A stretch of 64,000 bases of DNA, taken from NCBI GenBank assembly GCA_001725355.1, contig MEGD01000007.1, positions 186,001 through 250,000 on the forward strand, written 5' to 3'. This DNA comes from Novosphingobium sp. SCN 66-18 (GTDB lineage: Bacteria; Pseudomonadota; Alphaproteobacteria; Sphingomonadales; Sphingomonadaceae). The notes beneath the pieces were generated by a model that made no database searches, was not told the DNA's origin, and saw only the letters and a list, made by a program, of their open reading frames with translations. Below, in pieces: positions 18,246-28,400 of this stretch (position 1 is its first letter; each line of letters opens with the position of its first letter). A program made the position numbers and the translations under genes.

Positions 18246-19870
18246 TTACTTCTTCCCCAACTCCCAAACAGGCTTACCCTCCACCCACGTCTGCAACACC
18301 CTGGCCCCCCGGATTTTCTCCGCACTGTCGGTCATGGGATCAACATCGACCAGCACGAAATCCGCCTGCCAACCCGGCCTTAACTGGCCCAGCTTCCCTT
18401 CGGCGAACCCGGCAAAGGCGGCGCCTGTGGTATAGGCGGCCAGCGCCTGCGTGCGGGTGAGTTTTTCCTGCGGCTGCCATCCACCGGCGGGCTGGCCGTC
18501 GGCGGACGCGCACCGGCCTTCAGCATCGAGGCCCATGCATAGGCCCCGTTCAGCCGGTTCGGCCCCAGCCGCGCTTCGGCCATGATGCGGTCGCTGGTCT
18601 GATGGATGGGCTGCATGCTGGCGATGATGCCGTTGCGGCCAAAGCGGGGGATGTCGGCGGGATCCACGATCTGGGCATGTTCGATGCGCCAGCGCCGGTC
18701 GCCCTGATAGGTCTGCGCCACATCCTCGATGGCCGAGAGCAGCGTGGCATTGGCCGCATCGCCGATGGCATGCACGGCCACCTGAAAATGATCCATCGCC
18801 GCGCGGCTCATCAGGTTTTTGAGCTGCGTCTCGGTCAGGAAGGGCAGCCCGCTGGTCGCCGCATCGGCATAGGGCGCTTTGAGCCACGCCCCGCGCGAAC
18901 CCAGCGCCCCGTCCAGATAGAGCTTCACGCCATTCAAGCGCAGCCGGTCGCCATAGAGCCATGGCGTTGGCCCCGGCCCGCCAATCAGCACCGTGTTGGC
19001 GATGCCGTCGCCATAGGCCATGACGCGCATCTTCAACCGCGCCTCATCGCCCGCGCGGCGCATCGTCTGCCAGTCCTCGATGGAGGTACCCATGTCCGCC
19101 GCCGCCGTCACCCCGCGCGAAAGGAACAGTTCCTGCGCCTTGGCCAGCGCGGCATCGCGGTCTTCCGGGCGCGGGGGAGGCACGATCTTGGCTACCAGCG
19201 CCATCGCCCCATCGACCAGCACGCCGGCGGGCCGCCCTGGCGCTGCCTGAGCCTTGCCCGCCGGTCCCTTTTTGATGGCCGGGGACGCGGGCAGGCGTTC
19301 GATCCGCCCGCCGCTGGGGTCTTTCGTGGCCGCCGTCACGCCAGCGGCAGCAAGAGCCTTGGAATTGGCCCAGCCCGCATGGCCATCGACCCGCTCCAGC
19401 CAGACCGGGCGGTCATCCACCGCCACATCCAGCTCCGCCGCCGTGGGGAAGCGGCCCAATTGCCACAATTCCTGATTCCACCCGCGCCCGATGATCCATG
19501 GGCGGCCGGGAAATTGCGCGGCATAGGCGCGGATCTTGCCCTGCGCCTGCGCCAGCGAGGTGGTGTCCGACAGGTCGAGCGTGAGCGCCGCGATCCCCAC
19601 ACCCATCACATGCGCATGGGCGTCGATCAATCCGGGCAGCAGCACCGCCCCGCGCCCATCGGCAGCGAAATCCAGCCTTGTCGGGCGGGGATCATCCTCG
19701 TGCAGCAATTGCAGCACGCGGCCGTCGCGGTCGATGACGATGCCGTTGAAACGCTCGACATTGCCCGCCGCATTGAGCGTCAGGCCCCGAACGTGATCGA
19801 CCAGCGTATCGGCATGGGCCGACCCGGAGCACAGCAATCCCGCGACCAGCGCGGCAAAAGATAATCTCAT
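18246..19870 (-). pseudogene. Secreted amidohydrolase (YtcJ/Amidohydro_3-like), internal deletion and frameshift
   Basis: Reading from ATG 19870 there is a signal peptide (MRLSFAALVAGLLCSGSAHA), then an amidohydrolase with GLIDAHAHVMG near residue 80, VDGHAGWANSKAL, KLYLDGALGSRG and the AIGDAANATLL and WRIEHAQIVDP regions. The frame is good until ASMLKAGAR near 18511. The matching C-terminus (ADGQPAGGWQPQEKLTRTQ through VEGKPVWELGKK) continues in another frame to 18246. The family segment that should lie between, with its conserved GSD metal/catalytic Asp and about 27 residues, is absent, so roughly 80 nt (a length of 1 mod 3) is missing. The product would end early and lack the active-site Asp. 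Its start overlaps the stop of the upstream dehydrogenase gene. Confidence 0.85.
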
Positions 19871-20683
19871 CGAACCCCTCGTTTGGGCAGGCGGCGAAGA
19901 ATGGCGCTGGTGTCCTGACGCCCGCCGCCCATGGCCTGAATGTCGGCGTAAAGCTGGTCGATCAGCGCGGCCACCGGGAAGGACAGGCCCAGCCCGCGCC
20001 CTTCATCCAGCGCCAGCCCCAGATCCTTGCGCATCCAGTCGATGGCAAAGCCGAAGTCGAACCGCTCCTGCGCCATCGTGTGCCAGCGGTTGTCCATCTG
20101 CCAGCTTTGCGCCGCGCCCCCGCTGATCGCCTCATAGACCTTGTCGAGATCGAGATGCTCGGCCTGCGCCAGACGGAAGGCTTCGGCCAGCGCCGCCGTG
20201 ACGCCCGCCAGCGCGAGCTGGTTGACCATTTTGGTGGCCTGTCCGGTGCCTGCCTTGCCGATATGCACGATGCGCCGGGCATAGGCGCTCATCACCGGGG
20301 TGGCGGCGGCCACGGCATCCGCGCGCCTCCACCCCGATTTGCCGGGCGATGCGCGCCGACACCGTGGTGTGGTCGATAAACAAGCCTCCGGGATGAAGCG
20401 TGGTGAACACGCCCTGCGGCCCCAGCACCACCTCGGCCAGATCATCGTCATTGCCAACGCAAGTGATGACCACATCCGAACCATCGGCGGCGTCGGCGGC
20501 ATTGTTGGCCTCGCGCACCGGTATGTCGGGGTTGGCCTCGCGCCACAGCGCGATCCGCTTGGGGCTGCGGTTATACAGGGTCAGACTGTGTCCGGCATGG
20601 CCCAGATGGCGGGCAATCGGCCCTCCCATCACACCAAGTCCGATGACGGCAACGCGGCGAGGAGCAGAAGCAGGGTCGGTCAT
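19867..20683 (-). pseudogene. 3-hydroxyisobutyrate-dehydrogenase-like gene, internal deletion and frameshift
   Basis: The N-terminal part, from ATG 20683, is a good NAD-binding domain: VAVIGLGVMGGPIARHLGHAG, SDVVITCVGNDDDLAEVV, GLFIDHTTVSARIARQIGVEAR. At about 20310 the family sequence jumps to another frame, continuing AAATPVMSAYARRIVHIGKAGTG, then the catalytic-lysine region ATKMVNQLALAGVTAALAEA and a normal C-terminus ending at 19867. The expected DAPVSGG substrate-binding segment and about 25-30 residues are missing, so roughly 85 nt (2 mod 3) is deleted. The ATGA overlap with the broken amidohydrolase downstream suggests a former two-gene operon. Confidence 0.85.
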
Positions 20684-20820
20684 GCAGGCCGTATTAGCCG
20701 GTTTGTGCGCGAAGGGAATAAGGGAAGTGCGGCGTGAGGAGATAAAGCGAGGAGGTGAGGTAAAATCCTCGCATAATCGCGGTTTCTTGCGAAAGGTTTT
20801 TCCGCTAGGGGCGCAGGATT

Positions 20821-22071
20821 ATGACTGAGGCAAACATCACGCAAATCGGCGCCACCGCGCCCCTGCTCACCATCGATGACATCCGCGCCGCCGCAGGGCG
20901 AATTGCGGGCCATGTGGTGCGCACCGACATGGACCATTCGCGGACCCTGTCGAAGATTTGCGGCTGCGAAGTCTATCTCAAGTTCGAAAACCTCCAGTTT
21001 ACCGCCGCCTATAAGGAACGCGGCGCGCTCAATGCCCTTTTGCATCTGACCCAGGAACAGCGCGACCGGGGCGTTATCGCCGCAAGCGCGGGCAATCATG
21101 CCCAGGGCCTGTCCTATCACGGCAGCCGTCTTGGCGTGCCCGTAACGATTGTCATGCCCAAGACCACGCCCACCGTGAAGGTGATGCAGACCGAGAGCGT
21201 GGGCGGCAAGGTCGTGCTGGAGGGCGAGACGTTCGATGAGGCCTATGCCTATGCGCGCAGCATGGAGAAGCAGTTGGGCCTGACCTTTGTTCATCCCTTC
21301 GATGACCCGCTGGTCGCCGCAGGACAGGGGACGGTTGCGCTCGAAATGCTGGAGGATCAGCCCGATCTCGACATGCTGGTGATCCCGGTGGGCGGGGGCG
21401 GCCTGTCGACCGGCATGGGCACGGCGGCGCGCGCGATCAAGCCGGGCATCGGCCTGATCGGGGTCGAGGCCGAGCTGTATCCTTCGATGTACAACCTGCT
21501 CAAGGGCACCAATTACCCCATCGGCGGCGACACGCTGGCCGAGGGGATTGCGGTCAAGGAGCCGGGCGAGTTCACCTCCAAGGTGCTGGCGCAATTGCTC
21601 GACGATTTCGTGCTGGTGTCGGAAAGCGAGTTGGAACATGCGCTGTGCCTGTTGCTCAACATCGAAAAGACGGTGGTCGAGGGCGCGGGCGCGGCGGGTC
21701 TGGCCGCGCTGATGGCGCATCGCCATCTGTTCAAGGGCAAGAAGGTGGGCATCGTCCTGTCGGGCGGCAATATCGACCAGCGCCTGCTGGCCAATGTGCT
21801 GCTGCGCGATCTGGCGCGTTCGGGCCGTCTGGCGCGTCTGAAGCTGACGCTTCAGGACCGCCCCGGTGCGCTGTTCAAGGTGGTCGAGGAATTCAACCGC
21901 CATCAGGTCAATATCATCGAGGTCTATCACCAGCGCATCTTCACCCATCTGCCCGCCAAGGGGCTGACGGCGGACATCGAATGCGAGGCGCGCGACGGCG
22001 AACAGATCGACGCATTGGTTAACGCCCTGCGCGCCAAGGGCTATGAGGTGGTGCAGGCCGAAGTGAGCTGA
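20821..22071 (+). CDS. ilvA: Threonine ammonia-lyase
   Basis: A PLP-dependent enzyme that deaminates threonine to 2-oxobutyrate for isoleucine synthesis or for catabolism. The 416-aa protein has the PLP lysine in LQFTAAYKERGALN near residue 65, the AASAGNHAQGLSYH loop, the phosphate-binding IPVGGGGLSTGMG glycine run near residue 195, and one C-terminal ACT domain (residues about 335-415, starting LTLQDRPGALFKV). The short, single-ACT form is commonly less tightly isoleucine-regulated than the long biosynthetic enzyme, but this cannot be settled from sequence. Confidence 0.93.
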   Translation: MTEANITQIGATAPLLTIDDIRAAAGRIAGHVVRTDMDHSRTLSKICGCEVYLKFENLQFTAAYKERGALNALLHLTQEQRDRGVIAASAGNHAQGLSYHGSRLGVPVTIVMPKTTPTVKVMQTESVGGKVVLEGETFDEAYAYARSMEKQLGLTFVHPFDDPLVAAGQGTVALEMLEDQPDLDMLVIPVGGGGLSTGMGTAARAIKPGIGLIGVEAELYPSMYNLLKGTNYPIGGDTLAEGIAVKEPGEFTSKVLAQLLDDFVLVSESELEHALCLLLNIEKTVVEGAGAAGLAALMAHRHLFKGKKVGIVLSGGNIDQRLLANVLLRDLARSGRLARLKLTLQDRPGALFKVVEEFNRHQVNIIEVYHQRIFTHLPAKGLTADIECEARDGEQIDALVNALRAKGYEVVQAEVS

Positions 22072-22078
22072 GGAAACC

Positions 22079-22115
22079 CACAGGGGGTCGGTTAACGCGA
22101 TCCTGACCCCCTGTG
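22079..22115 (+). terminator. Strong hairpin after ilvA
   Basis: CACAGGGGGTC and GACCCCCTGTG form a perfect 11-bp stem around a 15-nt loop, 7 bp after the ilvA stop codon. No T-run follows, so it may need Rho or may mainly protect the 3' end. Confidence 0.6.
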
Positions 22116-22284
22116 CCTATATGAGGCAATGGATGAAATTAGCGCCAAAATAACGGTTAAACGCTTTGACGCCATGAACCAGCGGGGCATAAAGTCGGCC
22201 CATGGCGCGCAATGACCGAAAGCGGGAGCCAACCCGCCGGTTAACAGACAAAGCGTCTTGGCCAGTTTAAGGATCGCAAAAACA

Positions 22285-23196
22285 GTGACCGCCCCCGTTC
22301 GCTTTCCCCGGTTTTTCGTGACGGCGCCCGCGCCATGCCCCTATCTGGCGGGCCGGACCGAACGCAAGGTGTTTACCGAACTCAAGGGCCCCCATGCCGA
22401 TGCGCTCAACGATGCGCTGGGCCGCATCGGTTTCCGGCGCAGCCAGACGGTGGCCTATCGCCCCTCCTGCGTGGATTGCAGCGCCTGCGTTTCGGTGCGC
22501 GTGGTCACGGGCGAATTTGTCCCCAATTCGGCGCAGAAGAAAAACCTTAAACGCAACAGCGATCTGGTCGCCTCGGTTTGCCACCCCTGGTCCACGGCCG
22601 AACAGTTCGCCTTGCTCCAGCGCTATCTTGCCGCACGCCACCCCGGCGGGGGCATGGCGACAATGGACGAGGTGGATTATGCGGATATGGTGGAACATAC
22701 GCCGGTCACCAGCTATGTGATCGAGTATAGGGAGCCCTCGACCGGTTCTCAGCCGGGCCGTCTTGTGGGGGCCTGTCTGACGGACCGGCAGGGCGATGGG
22801 TTGTCGATGATCTATTCTTTCTATGACCCAGAACATGCGACACGGACCGGGCTTGGCAATTATATCATCCTTGATCACATCCGCAGGGCGGCCAGCGAGG
22901 GCCTGCCCTATGTGTACCTCGGCTATTGGGTCGATGGGTCCGAAAGGATGCAATATAAGGTCCGGTATCGTCCGCTCGAAAGGCTGGGGCGTGATGGATG
23001 GGTGCGCCTGTCCGATGATGAACAGGATGCGCTTATCCGCGCCACCGCAGGCCGCAGCGGGCCTGCCGAACCCGCGATGCGCGATCCTGCCACTGAGGGG
23101 CGGGAAGACGGGAGCGCCGAACCTGGCAAGTTTGACGCGGGCAAATTTGTCGAGCGCGATCCGCAGGATCTATGGAGCCGCAGCAGCCGGTTCTAA
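22285..23196 (+). CDS. bpt: Aspartate/glutamate leucyltransferase (N-end rule transferase)
   Basis: It adds leucine from Leu-tRNA to N-terminal Asp or Glu and so marks proteins for ClpAP degradation. The 303-aa protein contains [17 protein letters not shown], the cysteine-rich [15 protein letters not shown] near residue 60, LKRNSDL, and the C-terminal ATE domain with [21 protein letters not shown] and [20 protein letters not shown] 22285 has AAGGA about 11 nt upstream and gives the family-like start [11 protein letters not shown]; the frame remains open further upstream. The tamA reading frame overlaps its 3' end. Confidence 0.93.
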   Translation: MTAPVRFPRFFVTAPAPCPYLAGRTERKVFTELKGPHADALNDALGRIGFRRSQTVAYRPSCVDCSACVSVRVVTGEFVPNSAQKKNLKRNSDLVASVCHPWSTAEQFALLQRYLAARHPGGGMATMDEVDYADMVEHTPVTSYVIEYREPSTGSQPGRLVGACLTDRQGDGLSMIYSFYDPEHATRTGLGNYIILDHIRRAASEGLPYVYLGYWVDGSERMQYKVRYRPLERLGRDGWVRLSDDEQDALIRATAGRSGPAEPAMRDPATEGREDGSAEPGKFDAGKFVERDPQDLWSRSSRF

Positions 23197-25477
23197 AACC
23201 GACTGGCTGGGCGGGGCCGCGCTGGCGCTGGTGCTGGCCGGGGGGGCGCCGCTGGCCGCGCAGCAGCGCCAGACCGATGATGACCTGCGCGCGCTGATCC
23301 CCGATGCGGCGCTGAGTGATCCCGAGGGCTGGGCCAAGGCGCAGGCGGCCAAGAAATCGGTGGCCAAAGAGGCGCCGCCGCCCGTTGCGATTGCCCCGCT
23401 TGCGGCCTCCGCCCCGCCGGTCAATCTGGCCGCGCTGATCCCTGATTCGCCGATGGATGTGATCGCCGGGCTCGACCTGCCCTGGCCCGAACCGGGCAAG
23501 GAGGAGGCCACGATCCCGATCCCTGCCGCTCTGGCCGCGCAGGAGGATGGCGAAACGCTGGCCGCCGCGATGGAGCGTGTGCCGCCGCCGGGCGCGGCGC
23601 GTCTGGCTGCGCGCAATCCGGCGGATGCCAAGGCGCAGGGCAAAGAGCAAGCCAAAGAGCAAGAGCGCGAGACGATACTGGCCACGGGCCGGGCGCGGCT
23701 GGTGTGGCCCGCCGATGCGGTCGCCATGCCCGAGCGCGAGGCGTTCGAGCGCCGCTTCCGCGATCTGTCCGCGCTGCAGGGGCTGGGCGCGCATGATGCC
23801 GATGCGCTGGCGCAAGTGGTGGTGCGCGGCAGCAGCGACCGCAAACTGCTGGAAAAGCTGCTGCGGGTCTATGGCTATTACGATGGCGAGGTGACGCAAT
23901 CGCTGATCGGGCCGGATCCGGGCGCCGATGGCACGTCGGGGTCAGGCGCTGCTGCGCCGCCCACCGGGGTGCGTTTCGATATGGAGCCGGGCGCGCGCTA
24001 TCACATCGGCGCGATCACGACGGGGCGGCTGGACGATACGGGCAAGGATGCCGCGCGGTTGCGCGCTGTGCTGGCGATCAAGACCGGCGATCCGCTCGAT
24101 ATGGACGCGATCACGGCGGGCACGAACGATCTGGCCAAGGCGCTGGGCGAGGCGGGCTATCCCTTTGCCAAGGTGCCCCCGGCCTCGCTGACCATCGACC
24201 ATGCCCGCGACGAGGGCGATGTCGATGTGGCGGTCGAACCGGGCGGGCAATATCGCTATGGCGCGATCACCTCGGCGCTGCCGCGGGTGATGTCACCCAA
24301 TCATCTGGGCGATATTGCGCGGTTCAAGCCGGGGCAGGTGTGGAACCAGAAGGACGTTGAGGACCTGCGCCGCGCGGTGCTGGCCACGGGCCTTGTCGCG
24401 GGCGTCAATGTCACCCCGCGCGAAACCGCCCCGCCCAAGGATGGCCAGCCCGGCGTGGTGGCGCTGGACGTGGCGATGAGCCGGGCGCCGGTCCACACCA
24501 TTGCCGGCGAGATCGGTTATGACACCGGGCAGGGCGCGCGCGTCGGGGCCAGTTGGGAAAACCGCAATCTGTTTCCGCCTGAAGGCTCGCTGAAACTGCG
24601 CGGGGTGGTGGGCACGAACGAGCAGTTGGCCGGGGCCACCTTCCGCCGCGCCAATTTCCTGGGCCGCGACCGACAATTGACGGTCGATCTTTATGCCACG
24701 AACACCACGCTGATCTCCTATGCCGCGCGCAAGGTGGCCTTTGCCACCAGCTATGAACGGCTGACCAACCTGTTGTTTCAAAAGCCCTGGACATGGTCGA
24801 TGGGGCTGGAAGTCGAAGCCTCGGAGGAGCGCGAGGGCGTGCCGAGCGGGGTGACCACCGGGCGTATCCTGTATATCACCACCGCGCTGCCGCTGCGCGC
24901 GGGGATCGACAGCACCGACAATCTGCTCGACCCGACCAAGGGGCACCGCGCCTCGCTTCGCATTTCGCCCGAACAGAGCTGGGCGCGCGAAACGCAGTCG
25001 CGCTATGCCCGCATTCAGGCCGATGCCAGCTTCTATCGCTCGTTCGACAAGGTTGTGCTGGCGTCGCGCGTGCGGCTGGGCACGATGCCGGGCAGCGACA
25101 TCGACTATGTTGCGCCCTCGCGGCGGTTTTATGCGGGCGGCGGGGCCTCGATCCGGGGCTATGGCTATAATCTGGTCGGCCCGCGCAACGCTCTGGGCGA
25201 GCCCAAGGGCGGGCGCTCGCTCTATGAATTTTCGATCGAGGCGCGGGTCAACACGCATTTCTTTGGCGGCGCGCTGCAACTGGTGCCCTTCCTCGACGCG
25301 GGCGGGGTCGAGGCGGGCACGGTGCCCAAATTCAACGACTGGCGCTATGGCGCGGGGTTGGGCATCCGCTATCGTACCGGCTTTGGCCCGATCCGCATTG
25401 ACGTGGGCACTCCGCTCAATCCAAGGGCGGGGGACAGCCGGATCGGCGTCTATGTCGCACTGGGACAGGCGTTCTGA
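23147..25477 (+). CDS. tamA: Outer-membrane assembly factor TamA (Omp85 family)
   Basis: The outer-membrane barrel partner of TamB. It has a signal-peptide-like stretch ([19 protein letters not shown]), a long Ala/Pro-rich N-terminal region, POTRA domains (with GYYDGEV and [20 protein letters not shown]), and a C-terminal 16-strand barrel from about residue 420 on, with the lid-lock-type [11 protein letters not shown] and a terminal Phe ([10 protein letters not shown]). The start is uncertain: no ATG precedes the signal peptide closely, and TTG 23147 is proposed because it gives a short basic n-region; this overlaps bpt by 50 bp. Its stop overlaps the tamB start (TGATG). Confidence 0.85.
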   Translation: MSSAIRRIYGAAAAGSKTDWLGGAALALVLAGGAPLAAQQRQTDDDLRALIPDAALSDPEGWAKAQAAKKSVAKEAPPPVAIAPLAASAPPVNLAALIPDSPMDVIAGLDLPWPEPGKEEATIPIPAALAAQEDGETLAAAMERVPPPGAARLAARNPADAKAQGKEQAKEQERETILATGRARLVWPADAVAMPEREAFERRFRDLSALQGLGAHDADALAQVVVRGSSDRKLLEKLLRVYGYYDGEVTQSLIGPDPGADGTSGSGAAAPPTGVRFDMEPGARYHIGAITTGRLDDTGKDAARLRAVLAIKTGDPLDMDAITAGTNDLAKALGEAGYPFAKVPPASLTIDHARDEGDVDVAVEPGGQYRYGAITSALPRVMSPNHLGDIARFKPGQVWNQKDVEDLRRAVLATGLVAGVNVTPRETAPPKDGQPGVVALDVAMSRAPVHTIAGEIGYDTGQGARVGASWENRNLFPPEGSLKLRGVVGTNEQLAGATFRRANFLGRDRQLTVDLYATNTTLISYAARKVAFATSYERLTNLLFQKPWTWSMGLEVEASEEREGVPSGVTTGRILYITTALPLRAGIDSTDNLLDPTKGHRASLRISPEQSWARETQSRYARIQADASFYRSFDKVVLASRVRLGTMPGSDIDYVAPSRRFYAGGGASIRGYGYNLVGPRNALGEPKGGRSLYEFSIEARVNTHFFGGALQLVPFLDAGGVEAGTVPKFNDWRYGAGLGIRYRTGFGPIRIDVGTPLNPRAGDSRIGVYVALGQAF

Positions 25478-28400
25478 TGACGCAGGGGGCGGACATTCAG
25501 GAACAGCCACAGCCGGAAGCGCCGCAGCAGGACGCGCCCCGCGTGCGCGGCGGGCTGGGCTGGCGCAAATATGCGCTGGGCCTGCCGTTGGGGATTGTGG
25601 GCGCGGCGGCGGCCTTGCTGGTCGGGCTGGATACGCCGATCGGGCATCGCCTGATTGCCGATATTATCGCGGCCAACGAACTGGACAATGGGCTGCGCGT
25701 CTCGATCGGGCGGATTGAGGGGTCGATCTATGGCCGGGCGCGGCTGTCGGGCATCGTGCTGCGTGATACGCATGGCATTTTCCTGCGCGCGGGCGAGGGC
25801 GTGTTCGACTGGCGCCCGATCAACTGGTTCTCCTCGGGGCTCGATATTCGCGAGGTGGTGCTGCGCCGCGCCACGTTGCAGCGCGTTCCCGAATTTCGCG
25901 CGACGGCGGCCGATGCGCAATTATGGCCCGATTTCGATGTGCGGCTCGACCGGGTGGCGCTGGAAAAGCTCGTGATTGCCAAGCCGGTGCTGGGGGTGGA
26001 GCGCCGGATCGATGCGCAGGGCAGCCTGCGCGTGGCCAAGGGCCTTGCCGCGATCCGGCTGAACGGCAGGCTGGGGGGCGAGGATCGGCTCTCGCTGGTG
26101 CTGGACGCGCAAAGGGCGCAGGATCGGTTCGCCCTCTCGCTGGACTATAACGCGCCCAAAAACGGGCTGCTGGCCGCGCTGACGCGCAGCCGCGCCGCGC
26201 GCGAGGTCCGCGCCGAGGGCCGGGGAAGCTGGAAGGTCTGGTCTGGCTGGGCCAAGGCGCAGCAGGACGGGCGCAATGCCGTGGCGGTCAATTTCGCCAA
26301 CAGCGAAGGCGCGGTCCGTTTCGACGGCAAATTGTGGAGCGATCCGGTGCTCTCCGAAGGGCAGCGCCATACGCTGGGCGGCGGGGTGATCGCGCTGGCG
26401 GGCAAGGGCGTGGTGGCGGATCGGCGCTTTACCGGCGATCTGTCGGCCCGCGCGCCCAATCTGAGCGGGCAGGGCAAGGGCGTGCTGGATCTGAGGCGGC
26501 AGAGTTTTGTCGACTGGGAGCTCAATCTCAAGGGCGGGCCGCGCCTGCCTTTGGGTAAGGATGACGAATTCGCCGGGCTGGAGGTCCGCGCGCTGATGAA
26601 CGGGGCCTTTGCCTCCCCGCGCGCGCATGTTGTCGCCCGGACCCTACGCTGGCGCAGCCAGACCACGGTGTTTGAGGGCATGACGGCCGATGGCAATTTG
26701 CGCCGCGAGGGCGCGCGCTGGGTCCTGCCCGTGCAATTGACCGCCGCGCAGATCCGCACGAAAGACGGCAGGTTCGATCCCGAATTGCACCATGTCCGCG
26801 CGGCGGGAACGCTGGCGCTCGAGGGCATGCGGCTGACCAGCGCGGACGTGGCGCTGGCCATTCCCCATGGCACCGCGCGGGCCAGTCTGAACGCCGATCT
26901 GGCGCGGGGTGACTGGGTGATGCAGGGCAAGGCGGGGCTGCATGGCTGGCCCCTGTCGCTGGGGCCTGCCGATGCGCAGGGGCAGGTGCGGGTCAGCGGG
27001 GCACGGGGCGCGCCATGGCGGGTCGCGGCCGATGTGACGGGCGGCATCGCCCAATTGAGCAGCCATAGTCTGGAAAATCTGACGGGCGGCGCCTTGCGCT
27101 TTGCCGGCCATGTCGATGTAGCGCAGGGCAACCATCTGGCCGTCACGCGCGGCCGGATCGATGCGCCTTCGTTGCAGATGGTGCTGGAGGGCGGGCGCGA
27201 CGGCGACGGCCGGATCGCGTTGAATGCGCGGGGGCAGCAGGAGCGCTATGGCAGCTTTGCCGGTGAACTGAGCATTGGCGATGGCGGCCCGCGCGGTCAG
27301 GTCCGTCTGCAGGACCCGCTGCCGACCCTGGGCGTCAAGGATGTGCTGGTGGTGCTGACGCCGGAGGCCGACGCGCTGAAGATCGAGGCGCGGGGCGATT
27401 CCACCGTCGGCCCCTTTACCGGGACGGCGGGTTTGATCGTGCCCAAGGGCGAGGGACGCACAAGGCTGGAATTGCGCGATTTCCTCTTGTCCAGCACCCA
27501 TGTCACCGGCTCGGTGATGCTTGATGACGAGGGGGCCGACGGGCATCTGACTGTCTCGGGCGGCGGGGTGGCGGGGCTGATCGCTCTGGCGCCGCGCGGG
27601 GGCGGACAGAGCGTGGATGCCTCGCTGGATGCGCACAATGCCCATTTCGAGGGCGAGCGGCCGCTGACCATCGCGTCCGGGCGGCTCAAGGTCAGCGGGC
27701 AATTGCTGAAACAGCATACGACCCTGTCGGCGGATTTGTTTGCGCAGGGGATCGGCAAGGGCAAGCTGTTCATCGGGCGGCTGGGGCTGGCGGCGCGGCT
27801 GAACGATGGCAATGGCACGGTCAATGCCACGATGGGCGGCCGCAAGGGCAGCCGTTTCGATCTTCAGGTGAGCAGCGATATCGCGCCGGGCAAGGTGTCC
27901 GTGCTGGCCGGGGGCAGTTTTGCCGGGCAGAAGATCGCCATGCCGCGCCGTGCCCTGTTCACGGTGGAAAGCCGCGATGGAGCGCCGGGCGTATGGCGTC
28001 TGGCGCCCAGCCAGATCGACTTTGGCGGCGGGCGCGTGGTGGCGCAAGGGCTGATCGGCAATGGTTCGACCGAGCTGGATCTGGGACTGGTCTCGATGCC
28101 GCTTTCGCTGGCCGATGTGGTGGTGCCCGACATTGGCCTAGGGGGCAAAGTGTCGGGCAAGCTGACCTATGTGCAGCGTCGCGAGGCTCTGCCCGAGGGC
28201 GAGGCAAGGGTGATCGTCAAGGGGCTGACGCGTTCCGGGCTGATGCTGACCTCGCGGCCGGTCGATGTGGCGGTGGTCACGCGGCTGGGCGCGCGGGCGC
28301 TCGATCTGCGCGCGGTGGCCAGTGAGGGCGGCGCGGCGCGCGGGCGTTTGCAGGCGCGGATCGACCAATTGGCCGACACGGGCGCGATCAATGAAAGATT

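Noticed and set aside
18380-18500. Alternative that the amidohydrolase simply ends in its first frame
   Set aside because: The downstream frame keeps an unmistakable family C-terminus (LGQLRPGWQADFVLVD), so the gene is broken rather than short.
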